From assembly GCA_016744395.1 (NCBI GenBank), contig JADGEK010000023.1, forward strand, positions 1 through 56,312: 56,312 bases of DNA, written 5' to 3'. The DNA is from Gammaproteobacteria bacterium. GTDB taxonomy: Bacteria; Pseudomonadota; Gammaproteobacteria; GRL18. Both the position numbers and the translations under genes were made by a program. Below the pieces are notes generated by a model, which saw nothing but the letters and a program-made list of their open reading frames with translations, did not search any database and was not told the DNA's origin. Below, in pieces: positions 13,026 through 21,579 of the stretch (the stretch's first letter is position 1; the number at the start of each line of letters is the position of its first letter).

Positions 13026-13457
13026 TCTTTTTCTACTCTCCTCTCAGCTTTTTTCCCAAAAAAGACAAAACTTAAAAAAATATTTCTCAAAATCAGGTAA
13101 AAGCATAGGGTAATTACTGATACAGTTTTTTCATAAAAAAATTTTTATCATGCACTAAAACGATCCGTTAAAAAAAATATGCCTTTTTATTGTGCATTTA
13201 AATTGATAACAAATTTAACTAAAAATATTTTACAGCCATTTTTCAGACACTTAATAAAAATAACTTTTGGTATAAATAATGCTTATTAATAACATACAGT
13301 TATTGCTAATATTATGAATTTTAATATTGTACGCCCTGTCATCAAAATGTCATACGTTTACGTTAGCATATTGATAGAATTAATAGGATCTACCAGTATT
13401 GTCATATTTTCTATGCATTCTATAATTCAGTCAAATCAACCTGGGGGGAACCAGATA
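13026..13457. other. AT-rich spacer, possibly including a 5' extension of the next gene
   Basis: Long A and T runs and no clear promoter motif. The frame of the following membrane-protein gene stays open back to an ATG at 13314, but no ribosome site precedes that codon. I therefore treat 13314-13457 as probable leader. Confidence 0.35.
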
Positions 13458-13886
13458 ATGATTAGTCAAACACACAAAAGTCCACTTAAACTGAAAGATT
13501 ATCAAATGATACTGCACTCTGTAGCTAAATTAGCTCCAGCAATTCGTCATATCCTGAAAAAATTAATCGTTCTTATGATCCCTTTACCTGTTTTTATGCT
13601 TATCACAGGTATTGCAGGTATTATAGAAAAAGAATCTCCTGAAAACCTAGCTTCACTCAGTAGTGTCGGATCTGGCTTTTTTAGCTTTCTTGAAATGCAC
13701 TCCCTCATCATCGCAGGTGCTTTTGGCTTAACATTTATTGCCTGGTTTTTAACTCGAAACATGTGGTCTAATACGAATGATGATTCCGTTGAAAGTACAG
13801 ATTCTCAATACGTAGATGAATATGAAGAGTTTGTTGATGAAGAATTAGTTCACCACAAAGATCATCGAAGCACTCATTCTTCATAA
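13458..13886 (+). CDS. small hypothetical membrane protein
   Basis: A 142-residue protein I do not recognise. Two membrane segments are clear: one near residues 40-57 (VLMIPLPVFMLITGIAGII) and one near 80-97 (SLIIAGAFGLTFIAWFL). A strongly acidic, serine- and histidine-rich tail follows (VDEYEEFVDEELVHH), probably cytoplasmic. I chose the ATG at 13458, preceded by GGGGGGAA at seven bases. The upstream ATG at 13314 would add 48 residues with another hydrophobic stretch but lacks a ribosome site. There is no operon partner; the next gene converges from the other strand. Confidence 0.6.
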   Translation: MISQTHKSPLKLKDYQMILHSVAKLAPAIRHILKKLIVLMIPLPVFMLITGIAGIIEKESPENLASLSSVGSGFFSFLEMHSLIIAGAFGLTFIAWFLTRNMWSNTNDDSVESTDSQYVDEYEEFVDEELVHHKDHRSTHSS

Positions 13887-13930
13887 GCCAAAACCACTCC
13901 ATTCATAACACAAGCTGACCAATTAAATTT

Positions 13931-14740
13931 TTATAAGACTCTTTTATTCTGAGCGTAAAAAATCCAGCATGGCAATGTTTTTGTCATCTGGTTCACTTGC
14001 TTATCGAGACTGCGCGCATCTTGCATCAGTGACTCAAAACATAACCAAAATGATCGTGAATGATTCATGTGTACTGTATGAACCAGTTCATGCAGTAAGA
14101 TATAATCCACTAACCTCTTTTCGATAAATAATAAGCGGTAATTCAAGTTTATATTTTTTTTGGAAGAACAACTGCCCCAGCGAGTTTTTTGTGCTCTAAC
14201 CGTTAAACGATTGTACGGCAAACTAAATTCTTTGCTGAGCTCATCCAGCCTTTGTTCCAGATAAATTCGAGCATATTGCTTAAAAAATGATTCCAGTAAT
14301 TTAAAAATTTGTACTTTATTACTCAAATCCCCCCGCACTTCTATATGCTCATCATTGACTTGTTGTAATGTTATAGAGCCTTCAGCTTTTGGTAAGGAGC
14401 CATTAGCTTTGGGTAAAGAGCCTTCAGATTCCATAGGTGAATGATAAGAAATAGAGAAAACTTCACCTAAAGCCACCAATGTTACTTTTTCTGGTATTTG
14501 GCATTGTTCAATGCTTGGGGTTATTTTTCCCCTAGCCTGCAGCCTTTCAAGTGCTTCATGAAGCCAGTTTTGTTTATCTTTTACAAATTCTGGGATCAGC
14601 TTTGTCATCCGCTTTGAAGTCATTGACTTAGGAACAACAACGACAATTCCTTTTTCCAGCGAAATGGTCAGGCGCATATATTTTGCCCTGCCAGAAACTC
14701 GAATGGAATATTGTTTTAGTAGTTGTTCAGTTGATAACAA
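13931..14740 (-). CDS. YgjP-type (DUF45) zinc metallopeptidase
   Basis: A 269-residue protein of the YgjP/M48-like family. The zinc site is His217-Glu218-x-x-His221 with His227 (HELVHTVHMNHS), followed by FW as in the family. The upstream block TRWGSCSSKKNINLNYRL (residues 187-203) is also diagnostic. The N-terminal half is the usual beta-rich domain. An unusual insert at residues 107-121 has two copies of a heptapeptide, GSLPKAN and GSLPKAE, encoded by 21-bp tandem repeats. The only in-frame start is a TTG at 14740, because a stop lies eight codons upstream. It diverges from the HD-GYP gene. Its substrate is unknown. Confidence 0.85.
   Translation of the reverse strand: MLSTEQLLKQYSIRVSGRAKYMRLTISLEKGIVVVVPKSMTSKRMTKLIPEFVKDKQNWLHEALERLQARGKITPSIEQCQIPEKVTLVALGEVFSISYHSPMESEGSLPKANGSLPKAEGSITLQQVNDEHIEVRGDLSNKVQIFKLLESFFKQYARIYLEQRLDELSKEFSLPYNRLTVRAQKTRWGSCSSKKNINLNYRLLFIEKRLVDYILLHELVHTVHMNHSRSFWLCFESLMQDARSLDKQVNQMTKTLPCWIFYAQNKRVL
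14375..14422 (-). repeat. 21-bp tandem repeat within the metallopeptidase gene
   Basis: Two full 21-base units (14375-14395 and 14396-14416), about 80 % identical, and a third partial copy of the first six bases. They encode the GSLPKA[N/E] heptapeptide repeat. The length is a multiple of three, so unit gain or loss keeps the frame. Confidence 0.75.
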
Positions 14741-14851
14741 TTTGTTTTGACGCCCTTTATGCTATGAAAAATGTTGACCAGTTATTAGAATTATACCATT
14801 TAAACTGCTATGCTGAGATTAATCTGATAAATCAATGGCTGAAATAACTCA

Positions 14852-16096
14852 ATGGCTGAAGCAACCTCTACTGAATACATAGAATTAAAACGTTCTGTTG
14901 ATTTGCTTGAACTTGGTATGTTTGTTTCTCGTCTGGATCGCCCCTGGGAAGACACTGATTTCGTTTATCAGGGTTTTCAAATCAACACCCAGGAAGAACT
15001 GCACTCTCTCAAGGAAGTTTGCGACTATGTTTATGTTCGAGCGGCTAAACAGACTTGGCATGTTGAACAAGACAGTCAGCCTTCAGAACAAACTGAATCT
15101 CAGGAAAGAATTACCTATATTAATAAAATTCCTATTGATCAGGAATTAAACCACGCCCGTTCAGCCTATAGAGATGCCTGCTCACAAACCAGTGCTATAC
15201 TGGATACCATTCGCCTGACAGGTGAACTCAATGTCAATCAAGTCAATCAAGTCGTTGATGATTGTGTTGATAGTATCCTGAGGAATGACTCTGCGCTGGT
15301 CTGGCTCACTCAAATACGCAACAAAGACAATTACACAGCAGAACACTCACTGAGAGTTTGCATTTATGCGATAGCCCTTGGAAGAGAGCTTGGGTTTCGT
15401 GAACTAGAACTGCAAAACATTGGTGTTTGTGGCCTACTTCATGATGTTGGGAAAGTTCGCATTCCAGAAGCGCTTCTGATAAAGCAAGACAATCTCAGTA
15501 AAGAAGAAATAAAAATCATGCAGCAACACCCTGCCTACGGAAAAAAACTGCTTATCTCAAAATCTGGAGTCTATCCTGGTGCCGTTGATGTTGCCTACTG
15601 CCACCATGAACGACTGGATGGTTCTGGTTATCCCAGAGGCATTACTGCTGAGCGCATCCCCTATTATGCAAAAATCATAGGTATTATTGACTCCTATGAC
15701 TCTATGATCTCTGATAAGCCTTATAGTAAGGGAGTGACCACATTAGACGCCTGTCGTCACATTTACCAGTGTAAAGATTCATTGTATGATAAGACCATTC
15801 TGGGGCATTTCATTCATTTTATCGGCATTTATGCGCCTGGTAGCTTAGTTGAGATGAATACGGGTGAAGTGGGAATCGTGATTGAAACCAACAATGAAGA
15901 TGGAATCAAACCTAAAATACTGCTGGTACTTGGTTCAGACAAGCAAGAAAAAAATAAACGGATTATTGATTTAAATAAAGGCGATATCACCTTTACCAAT
16001 ACACTCTATATCATAAAAAAATCACTTTCCAATGGTGCTTATGGTATTAAAATTGAAGATTACCTGGCTCACGGCCTATTATCATCAGCACAATAA
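14852..16096 (+). CDS. HD-GYP domain c-di-GMP phosphodiesterase
   Basis: A 414-residue protein. Residues 8-140 form a DUF3391-like N-terminal domain; the HD-GYP domain follows at about 145-300. Metal-binding residues are His165, the HD pair His197-Asp198 (GLLHDVGK), His226, the HHE at 251-253 and the GYP signature LDGSGYPRG (255-263). All are intact, so hydrolysis of cyclic di-GMP to GMP is expected. The C-terminal 90 residues have an SH3-like look. There is no membrane segment, so it is cytoplasmic. The haem-binding chemoreceptor gene lies 109 bases downstream on the same strand, so both may respond to one stimulus (inference). A 12-bp duplication spans the start codon (14832-14843 and 14849-14860). 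Confidence 0.92.
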   Translation: MAEATSTEYIELKRSVDLLELGMFVSRLDRPWEDTDFVYQGFQINTQEELHSLKEVCDYVYVRAAKQTWHVEQDSQPSEQTESQERITYINKIPIDQELNHARSAYRDACSQTSAILDTIRLTGELNVNQVNQVVDDCVDSILRNDSALVWLTQIRNKDNYTAEHSLRVCIYAIALGRELGFRELELQNIGVCGLLHDVGKVRIPEALLIKQDNLSKEEIKIMQQHPAYGKKLLISKSGVYPGAVDVAYCHHERLDGSGYPRGITAERIPYYAKIIGIIDSYDSMISDKPYSKGVTTLDACRHIYQCKDSLYDKTILGHFIHFIGIYAPGSLVEMNTGEVGIVIETNNEDGIKPKILLVLGSDKQEKNKRIIDLNKGDITFTNTLYIIKKSLSNGAYGIKIEDYLAHGLLSSAQ

Positions 16097-16205
16097 AATG
16101 TTTTTTTAAAAAATACCTCTAGTTTTTTAAAAATTCACCGATATACTTATTTGTATGTAAAAGACATTCAGCATTTATTCATAACTCTTCATTGGGCGTC
16201 TATTT

Positions 16206-17819
16206 ATGAATCAACATAAAGTTAAATTTACTGTCGGACTTAAGGTCATTTTGCCCTTAGGATTTATTTTCCTAATTGCCATGTCCATTTCAAGCTGGTT
16301 TTATACCACCCATCAAACAAAACAATCACAACAAAACATCATTAAGCAAATAAATGGTATTGCAACTAACTATTTTGATAGTCTCAATACCATGATGCTC
16401 ACAGGTACTATTGCGAATCGAAACATACTAAAAGAGAAAATACTTAAAAATCAAAATATTATAGAACTTCGGGTGCTCCATGGCCAAGGACACCTACCAG
16501 GGAGTAGTCAGGCTGATGAACATAAAATCATTGATGCACTGGATAAAAGAGTGATGCAAGGTGAAAGCATCATTGAGTGGGCTGATTTAGATGGTAAGCC
16601 AGTACTTCACTATTTAAAGCCTTTGCCAGCCCATAAAGACTACAATGGCGTCAATTGCATTATGTGCCATCAAGTCCCTGAGGGCACAATGATTGGTGCA
16701 ATCCGTATCACTTATTCTATGGAAGAAGAAGAGCAAGCAATACAAGGTGCATTCTGGACAGGTATTATTTTAAACACTATTATTTTTGTTATTGGCATAA
16801 TTCTGGCCTTCTTTATTTTCCATAAAGTCATTGTCTCCCCTTTAGAAATATTTCGTAAAACTATTTATATCATTGAAGATGATAAAGATCTTCAGCAGCG
16901 AATTGATGTTAAGACTGAGGATGAGTTTGGTCGAACAGCTCAAGTGATTAATAGCTTGTTAAAAGAATTTCAAACCATTTTAACAGATGTTTCAAATGCC
17001 AGTCATGATCTGGCTGATTCATCAGTTCAACTGAGTGATATTACGAGTGATACTTTAGAAAGTATCAGCAATCAGTATAAGAAGATTGAAGTTGTCTCAA
17101 AAGTCGTTCAGAATTTGTCCGTCAGTTCAAATAAAGTCTCATCTGGTTCATTAGAGGCAGAGAATTCAGTTCAAAAAGCTCAAAATGATACCGAACATGG
17201 CAATAAAATCACTCAGCAAGTGGCCAAGCAACTCAATACCCTGGTTAAAAGTGTCAATGATGCCAGTGATATTTCAGTCGCACTCGTTGATGACAGTCAA
17301 AATATCTCGCAAGTTCTACACACCATTAAAGAAATTGCAGAACAAACCAACCTTCTTGCATTAAATGCTGCCATTGAAGCCGCACGTGCGGGTGAGCAAG
17401 GCCGAGGTTTTGCAGTAGTAGCCGATGAAGTCAGATTGCTCTCACAAAAAACACAAGAGTCCACAATTGAGATTCAAACTATTATTGAAAAACTTCAAAG
17501 TAACTCTGCCATTGCTGTTGAAAAAATGAGACAAAGCGCTGAGTTGGCCAATAAAACAACTGATGGCGCCAATGAAGCTGAAAAAGCACTCCTTAATATT
17601 GATAACTCAGTCAAAACAATTTCTTTGAAAAATAAGGAGATTGTTAATGTTGCAGAAGAGCAAAGCATTATTACTCACAATATTAATGAAAACATCCAGC
17701 AGATACATGAGCACGCCACCTTTTCTCAGAAAAAAGCTCAAGAAACCAATCATTCTGGACAGCAACTATTAGAGCTGGCAAAAACGTTAGAGCAATTAGT
17801 CAATAAATTTAAAGTCTAG
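16206..17819 (+). CDS. chemoreceptor with a c-type haem-binding periplasmic sensor
   Basis: A 537-residue transmembrane chemoreceptor. Membrane segments lie at residues 11-33 and 183-207, enclosing a periplasmic domain of about 150 residues. That domain contains one c-type haem motif, Cys151-Ile-Met-Cys154-His155, just before a hydrophobic strand (MIGAIRITY). HAMP follows (208-260), then the signalling hairpin with the tip [18 protein letters not shown] (380-397). CxxCH in a periplasmic sensor between two membrane helices is the arrangement of the haem-c chemoreceptors known from Geobacter and Desulfovibrio. A redox or gas signal is therefore likely (inference). It needs the cytochrome c maturation system, not in the window. 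It lies downstream of the HD-GYP gene. Confidence 0.9.
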   Translation: MNQHKVKFTVGLKVILPLGFIFLIAMSISSWFYTTHQTKQSQQNIIKQINGIATNYFDSLNTMMLTGTIANRNILKEKILKNQNIIELRVLHGQGHLPGSSQADEHKIIDALDKRVMQGESIIEWADLDGKPVLHYLKPLPAHKDYNGVNCIMCHQVPEGTMIGAIRITYSMEEEEQAIQGAFWTGIILNTIIFVIGIILAFFIFHKVIVSPLEIFRKTIYIIEDDKDLQQRIDVKTEDEFGRTAQVINSLLKEFQTILTDVSNASHDLADSSVQLSDITSDTLESISNQYKKIEVVSKVVQNLSVSSNKVSSGSLEAENSVQKAQNDTEHGNKITQQVAKQLNTLVKSVNDASDISVALVDDSQNISQVLHTIKEIAEQTNLLALNAAIEAARAGEQGRGFAVVADEVRLLSQKTQESTIEIQTIIEKLQSNSAIAVEKMRQSAELANKTTDGANEAEKALLNIDNSVKTISLKNKEIVNVAEEQSIITHNINENIQQIHEHATFSQKKAQETNHSGQQLLELAKTLEQLVNKFKV

Positions 17820-17828
17820 TTGAGCGAT

Positions 17829-18603
17829 CTACTCCGATTCAATATTAAAAACAGCACCAATAGGAAGGTGATCGGATAGTTTACGCCAATGTTTATGCTG
17901 GAATGAAAGTGCTTCATGAAGGTGAAGCCCACGATAGTAAATTCTATCAACCTGTAACGTGGGTCGCCAGACAGGGAAAGTCCGAGCATGCTGGCCTGCA
18001 TAATCCTTAAATGCTTCTTTCAATCCCAAATCAATTTTCATATGATCCAGGGCTCTCTTGCGCCAGTCATTAAAATCACCAGCCATAATCAGTGGTTCAT
18101 TGCTTGGAATGGTTTCTTCAATAGCCTTTGCAATCATATCCAGCTGCATTTCTCTTTCCGATTCAAATAAACCAAGGTGAACACAAACCAGATTCAATGT
18201 GCTTTTATTCGGTAAAAGGATCTTTGCATGCAAATAGCTTCTGCTTGCAAATTTGGCTTTAGACAGGTTTTTGTTATGCCAGGATATAATAGGGTATTTA
18301 CATAAAATGCCATTCCCATGATGACCTTTTTTATAAACCGCATTTTTGGCATAAAGAGAAAATGGCCAGCGATTTTCTGCTAAAAATTCTCCTTGCGGTT
18401 TTAAAGGCCAGGATTCTATTTTGTCACATCGTTGATGATGCTCACCCTGCAATTCCTGTAAAAAAATGACATCGGGATCAATTTCTTCTAATGCATCTCT
18501 AATGCCAAACAGTGTAAAACGTCTATTAGCAATACTAAAACCTTTATGAATATTATAAGTCAGTACTTTTATGCTATCAGGTGCCGTTATTGTTTTGTCT
18601 GTC
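17829..18603 (-). CDS. endonuclease/exonuclease/phosphatase (EEP) family protein
   Basis: About 258 residues of the DNase I/EEP superfamily, closest in pattern to E. coli YbhP. Active-site elements are in order: LTYNIHKG (Asn18), FLQELQG (Glu51), HGNGIL, AGDFNDW and SDHLPIG near the C-terminus. These give the usual metal-dependent phosphodiesterase set. No signal peptide is present. The start is a GTG covering 18603-18605, so the gene extends to 18605; no ATG is available nearby. It ends nine bases from the convergent chemoreceptor gene and lies downstream of the LexA-like gene on the same strand. Nucleic acid, lipid and sugar-phosphate substrates are all possible. Confidence 0.85.
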
Positions 18604-18670
18604 ACTTAAAATTTTTCATCTTTGTTCATTGGCCGTTATTAGAGCCTGAGTGTCATGGATATAAATCAAC

Positions 18671-19141
18671 TCAGTGAAAGTTTCTAACCACCCCTGACAC
18701 AACCCCTAAAATTTGAACTTCTTCATTTTTAAGAAAGATGGGGTCCATATCAGGATTAGCAGGTTGTAATCGAATGCCCTTTTTTTCAATATAAAATTTC
18801 TTTAAAGTCACTTGCTCATTATTAATCAAACAAACCACTGATTGGCCGTTGCCCGCACTTTCTGTTTTTTCAATTATAACCACATCCCCATCCTGAATGT
18901 TATCGTCAATCATCGAATGACCGCGCACTTTAAGTGCATAAGTATTACGACTGACCATGGCTTCAGGGACAGAAATAAAATCATTCTGCTCCACGCGCTC
19001 AATGGGTTGACCCGCAGTAATAAACCCCAGCAAAGGCACTTCAAGCAACGCTTCTGCTTCCATCTCATCTAAAACTTCTAGCTCAGGCGTCCAGACTGAG
19101 CGTTTATTTTTAGGTAACAAATAACTGATTTCTGCCGACAT
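18671..19141 (-). CDS. LexA-like S24 protease lacking a DNA-binding domain
   Basis: A 156-residue protein matching the C-terminal self-cleaving half of LexA. The cleavage site is Ala43-Gly44 in FITAGQPIE, the nucleophile Ser76 in GHSMID and the general base Lys114 in VTLKKF. All are present and correctly spaced (38 residues between Ser and Lys). LexA's winged-helix DNA-binding domain is absent: only about 30 unrelated residues precede the protease domain, and upstream sequence shows no helix-turn-helix. The ATG at 19141 has GAGG six bases upstream. It could act like UmuD or as a RecA-responsive partner; no polymerase gene is adjacent. A CTGTATAC half-site lies upstream, too weak to call an SOS box. 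Confidence 0.82.
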   Translation of the reverse strand: MSAEISYLLPKNKRSVWTPELEVLDEMEAEALLEVPLLGFITAGQPIERVEQNDFISVPEAMVSRNTYALKVRGHSMIDDNIQDGDVVIIEKTESAGNGQSVVCLINNEQVTLKKFYIEKKGIRLQPANPDMDPIFLKNEEVQILGVVSGVVRNFH

Positions 19142-19254
19142 ACCACACCTCGCAACATATGACTCAGGGAAAAAATAAAAGTAAACTAATTCAAGAGTAT
19201 ACAGTTTTTGTACATTATTCAAGTTAATATTAAAAACAAGCAAATATAAAATAT

Positions 19255-19277
19255 GTGCTCACTTGGATAATGAGCAC
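19255..19277 (-). terminator. hairpin after the zinc-ribbon membrane protein gene
   Basis: A perfect 7-bp stem, GTGCTCA/TGAGCAC, with a nine-base loop. It lies 35 bases past the minus-strand stop at 19312 and is followed on that strand by an AT-rich tract with TTTT. Confidence 0.5.
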
Positions 19278-19311
19278 CATCTTTTAGCAGAAAGTTTAAA
19301 CCCCAAGGCTT

Positions 19312-20544
19312 TTATTCAACTGATTCCACACCGAACATGTATTTATACAAGACACCATGCAAAATTGAAGCAAGAGGTAAAACCCAAATCAGTCCTATAA
19401 ATATTGGAATAGAGGCTACCATCATGAGTAAACCCAGTACTAAATACAATAGGAAAATTTTAAACCAATGCTTAGTCACGGCTTTTCGAGACGTTTCCAT
19501 TGCTTCCCATACGCCCATATCTCTATCAATTACAAGTGCCATTGCCATCATATAGGCTATTGCTAAATAAAGACCTGGCAACACGAGCAGCATAAAGCCT
19601 AACATGGTCAATAAGCCTGTTGCTATAGTCAACAGAGTCAGTGGCACAATTTTCTTATAGTGGCTAAAAACAGAGCTTGCACTAATATCAGCATCTACTG
19701 CGCGGTGAATGCCCAATAAGATAATACCTGCAAGCACAGGATACAAAAGAGGAATACTGATCAAACTGGGGATCACGGCCCATGCCATTCCTTCACCCAT
19801 GCGTCCCTGTTGCATTAATACTTCTGGATCGGGTCCTAAAAAAGCAAAGATAAAATTAACAGCAAAGGCCACCAGCATATAAAACAACCAGGAAAGTAAG
19901 AACGTGCCTTTGGCACCCTTGGTTTTTTCCCATGCTTCACCAAAGATTTCGCCGATAGTAAAGTCATAGTCACCATTGATGCCACCTTCAAGCGACCCCT
20001 GCCCCTCTTTGGAAATAATAGTATTGGCCAGTGAAGCTTCAGGGGTTGCGTAAGGATTGCTTTCTGAGTTCATATTCCCAGATGCGGCATCATTATTCAC
20101 TTTTTCAGATTCTTCTTCATACTGAATGGAGGCATTCTCCTGATTTCCAATGTATTTGGAAATGTAGATTCCACAAGCTTTACACTCATCAGCTTCAATG
20201 TTTTCTGAGCCACATTTTGGGCACTGAGGCACTGCCGCGACCTTTTCTGCCGCCTCTTTCTCTTCTGCCATTGGTTCTAATGACAATCCCCCAGGCTTTT
20301 CAACAGGTTCATTCACTATCTCATCCAGGCGAATCATAATGCCGCAAGATTCAAATGCTGAAGCATATTTTTTAGCTTTAACCTCACCTAAGTCTTTTTT
20401 GACAACAACATCTGACGTTGAAGAAACAATTTGCTGGGCTTTTTTTTCACTCACACCAAATTTATCACAAAATTTTGCAATAAACTCTTCAGCCGTTACT
20501 CCTTCCTGCAATCCCGTATAAACCACATTAAATTTAGTTTCCAA
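19312..20544 (-). CDS. zinc-ribbon multipass membrane protein
   Basis: 410 residues in three parts. Residues 1-75 form a small alpha/beta domain (VVYTGLQEGVTAEEFIAKF, then FGVSEKKAQQIV and VVVKKDL) that I have seen fused to other gammaproteobacterial membrane proteins but cannot name. Residues 107-125 are a zinc ribbon (CPKCGS, then CKACG). After an acidic linker, residues 195-410 hold five or six membrane segments in a glycerophosphodiesterase-membrane/DUF975-like pattern. The function is unknown. The start is TTG with GAGGAG six bases upstream, which is convincing. The lipoprotein gene lies 46 bases upstream on the same strand, so the two may be co-transcribed. Confidence 0.75.
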   Translation of the reverse strand: METKFNVVYTGLQEGVTAEEFIAKFCDKFGVSEKKAQQIVSSTSDVVVKKDLGEVKAKKYASAFESCGIMIRLDEIVNEPVEKPGGLSLEPMAEEKEAAEKVAAVPQCPKCGSENIEADECKACGIYISKYIGNQENASIQYEEESEKVNNDAASGNMNSESNPYATPEASLANTIISKEGQGSLEGGINGDYDFTIGEIFGEAWEKTKGAKGTFLLSWLFYMLVAFAVNFIFAFLGPDPEVLMQQGRMGEGMAWAVIPSLISIPLLYPVLAGIILLGIHRAVDADISASSVFSHYKKIVPLTLLTIATGLLTMLGFMLLVLPGLYLAIAYMMAMALVIDRDMGVWEAMETSRKAVTKHWFKIFLLYLVLGLLMMVASIPIFIGLIWVLPLASILHGVLYKYMFGVESVE

Positions 20545-20590
20545 TTTATTCTCCTCAATATCTTATTTTAATTTTTATTATTCGTGAAAA

Positions 20591-21235
20591 TTATTTTATT
20601 AAACCGTTCTCTTTCATATCTTTAATAACCAGAGTCACTAAATCTTTGACCACACTTTTTGCAGAAGAAGCATTGACACTTTTTGTTTTTCCAGCCCAGA
20701 CCAGTTTCTCATTTTTAACCGAGTAAACTCGTGTTTCAAGCTGCACAATCTTATCCGTAACGGTATAGCCTGGGCGATAAACAGCCTCATACCTTGAGCC
20801 ATAATAGCCGCCATAACCATAACCGTATCGGCCATAGCGCATGCCCATTCTCGGAATGTAATCGATCCTTGGTGCAACGTCATGTTGTTTTTCTATAATG
20901 CCTTTGAAACTGGTGATTAATACAGAATCTGCACCTACTTTTTTCACCACAGCCAGGATATCTTCTTTGTCATCAAAATCCTCTCTTTTGGGCATCAACG
21001 TATAGCCCGCTATCGCTTTCTTACCATCTGCATCTACTTCCTCAACAAAGTTAACTTCGAACATTCTACGCTGAATATCATCTTTAAAGACGCCAAGAAC
21101 CAGAACTTTCTCCAGCTCAGGTCCGAGATATTCTTTATCAGACCAACTTTCATAGAGTTTTGTCTGAGTTGAGCAAGACGCTACACTTAGCAGAGCCATT
21201 ACACTGATAAGGCGTATCATTTTTTTCAATATCAT
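20591..21235 (-). CDS. lipoprotein, DUF4136-like
   Basis: A 214-residue lipoprotein: signal peptide with a lipobox ending VASC (Cys21). Serine follows the cysteine, so outer-membrane retention is likely. The mature part has the look of small DUF4136-type lipoproteins: a KVLVLGVFKDD strand, ADSVLITSFKG, and a C-terminal VWAGKTKSVNASSAKSVVKDL. A tyrosine/glycine-rich loop (MRYGRYGYGYGGYYG) sits at about residues 131-146. GAGGTG before the ATG supports the start. It probably leads a two-gene unit with the zinc-ribbon membrane protein. Function unknown. Confidence 0.8.
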   Translation of the reverse strand: MILKKMIRLISVMALLSVASCSTQTKLYESWSDKEYLGPELEKVLVLGVFKDDIQRRMFEVNFVEEVDADGKKAIAGYTLMPKREDFDDKEDILAVVKKVGADSVLITSFKGIIEKQHDVAPRIDYIPRMGMRYGRYGYGYGGYYGSRYEAVYRPGYTVTDKIVQLETRVYSVKNEKLVWAGKTKSVNASSAKSVVKDLVTLVIKDMKENGLIK

Positions 21236-21337
21236 TTAATACACCTCTGCATTATTTCAAAAGAAAAGGTTAATCTTGATTTTAGACTATTTATAACAGA
21301 TACTTCCATATATTCCTTGATTGCCAAAATTAAAGCT

Positions 21338-21541
21338 ATGAATGAAGTAGAAAAACACAAAATACGTGAAAAACTGGAAGAACTAAAACTTGAGCACCGA
21401 GATTTTGATGATGCAATTCACCATATGCCCAAAACAATCCATACCCAGTTGCAAATATCTCGTCTTAAAAAGCGAAAGCTGCTTTTAAAAGACGAAATAA
21501 TCAAACTCGAAAATCTATTGCTTCCAGATATTATAGCCTAG
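21338..21541 (+). CDS. YdcH/DUF465 family small coiled-coil protein
   Basis: A 67-residue helical protein. The family pattern is clear: L-E-H-R-D-F-D-D-A-I in the first helix, then LQISRLKKRKLLLKDEIIKLE and the ending LLPDIIA. These proteins are small helical hairpins of unknown role. The ATG at 21338 is chosen; the frame extends to a TTG at 21317. Neither has a good ribosome site. It diverges from the lipoprotein gene and converges on the Kef-type antiporter gene. Confidence 0.85.
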   Translation: MNEVEKHKIREKLEELKLEHRDFDDAIHHMPKTIHTQLQISRLKKRKLLLKDEIIKLENLLLPDIIA

Positions 21542-21579
21542 GTTTCTAACCAAGCAAATCGACTCTCATTTAGAAGGTA

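Noticed and set aside
19195..19225. SOS box upstream of the LexA-like gene
   Set aside because: Only a CTGTATAC half-site is present; the ACAG half is missing at the proper distance.
19143..19243. N-terminal extension of the LexA-like protein
   Set aside because: The frame is open upstream, but the 34 residues look non-coding (hydrophobic, no helix-turn-helix) and the ATG at 19141 has a strong ribosome site.
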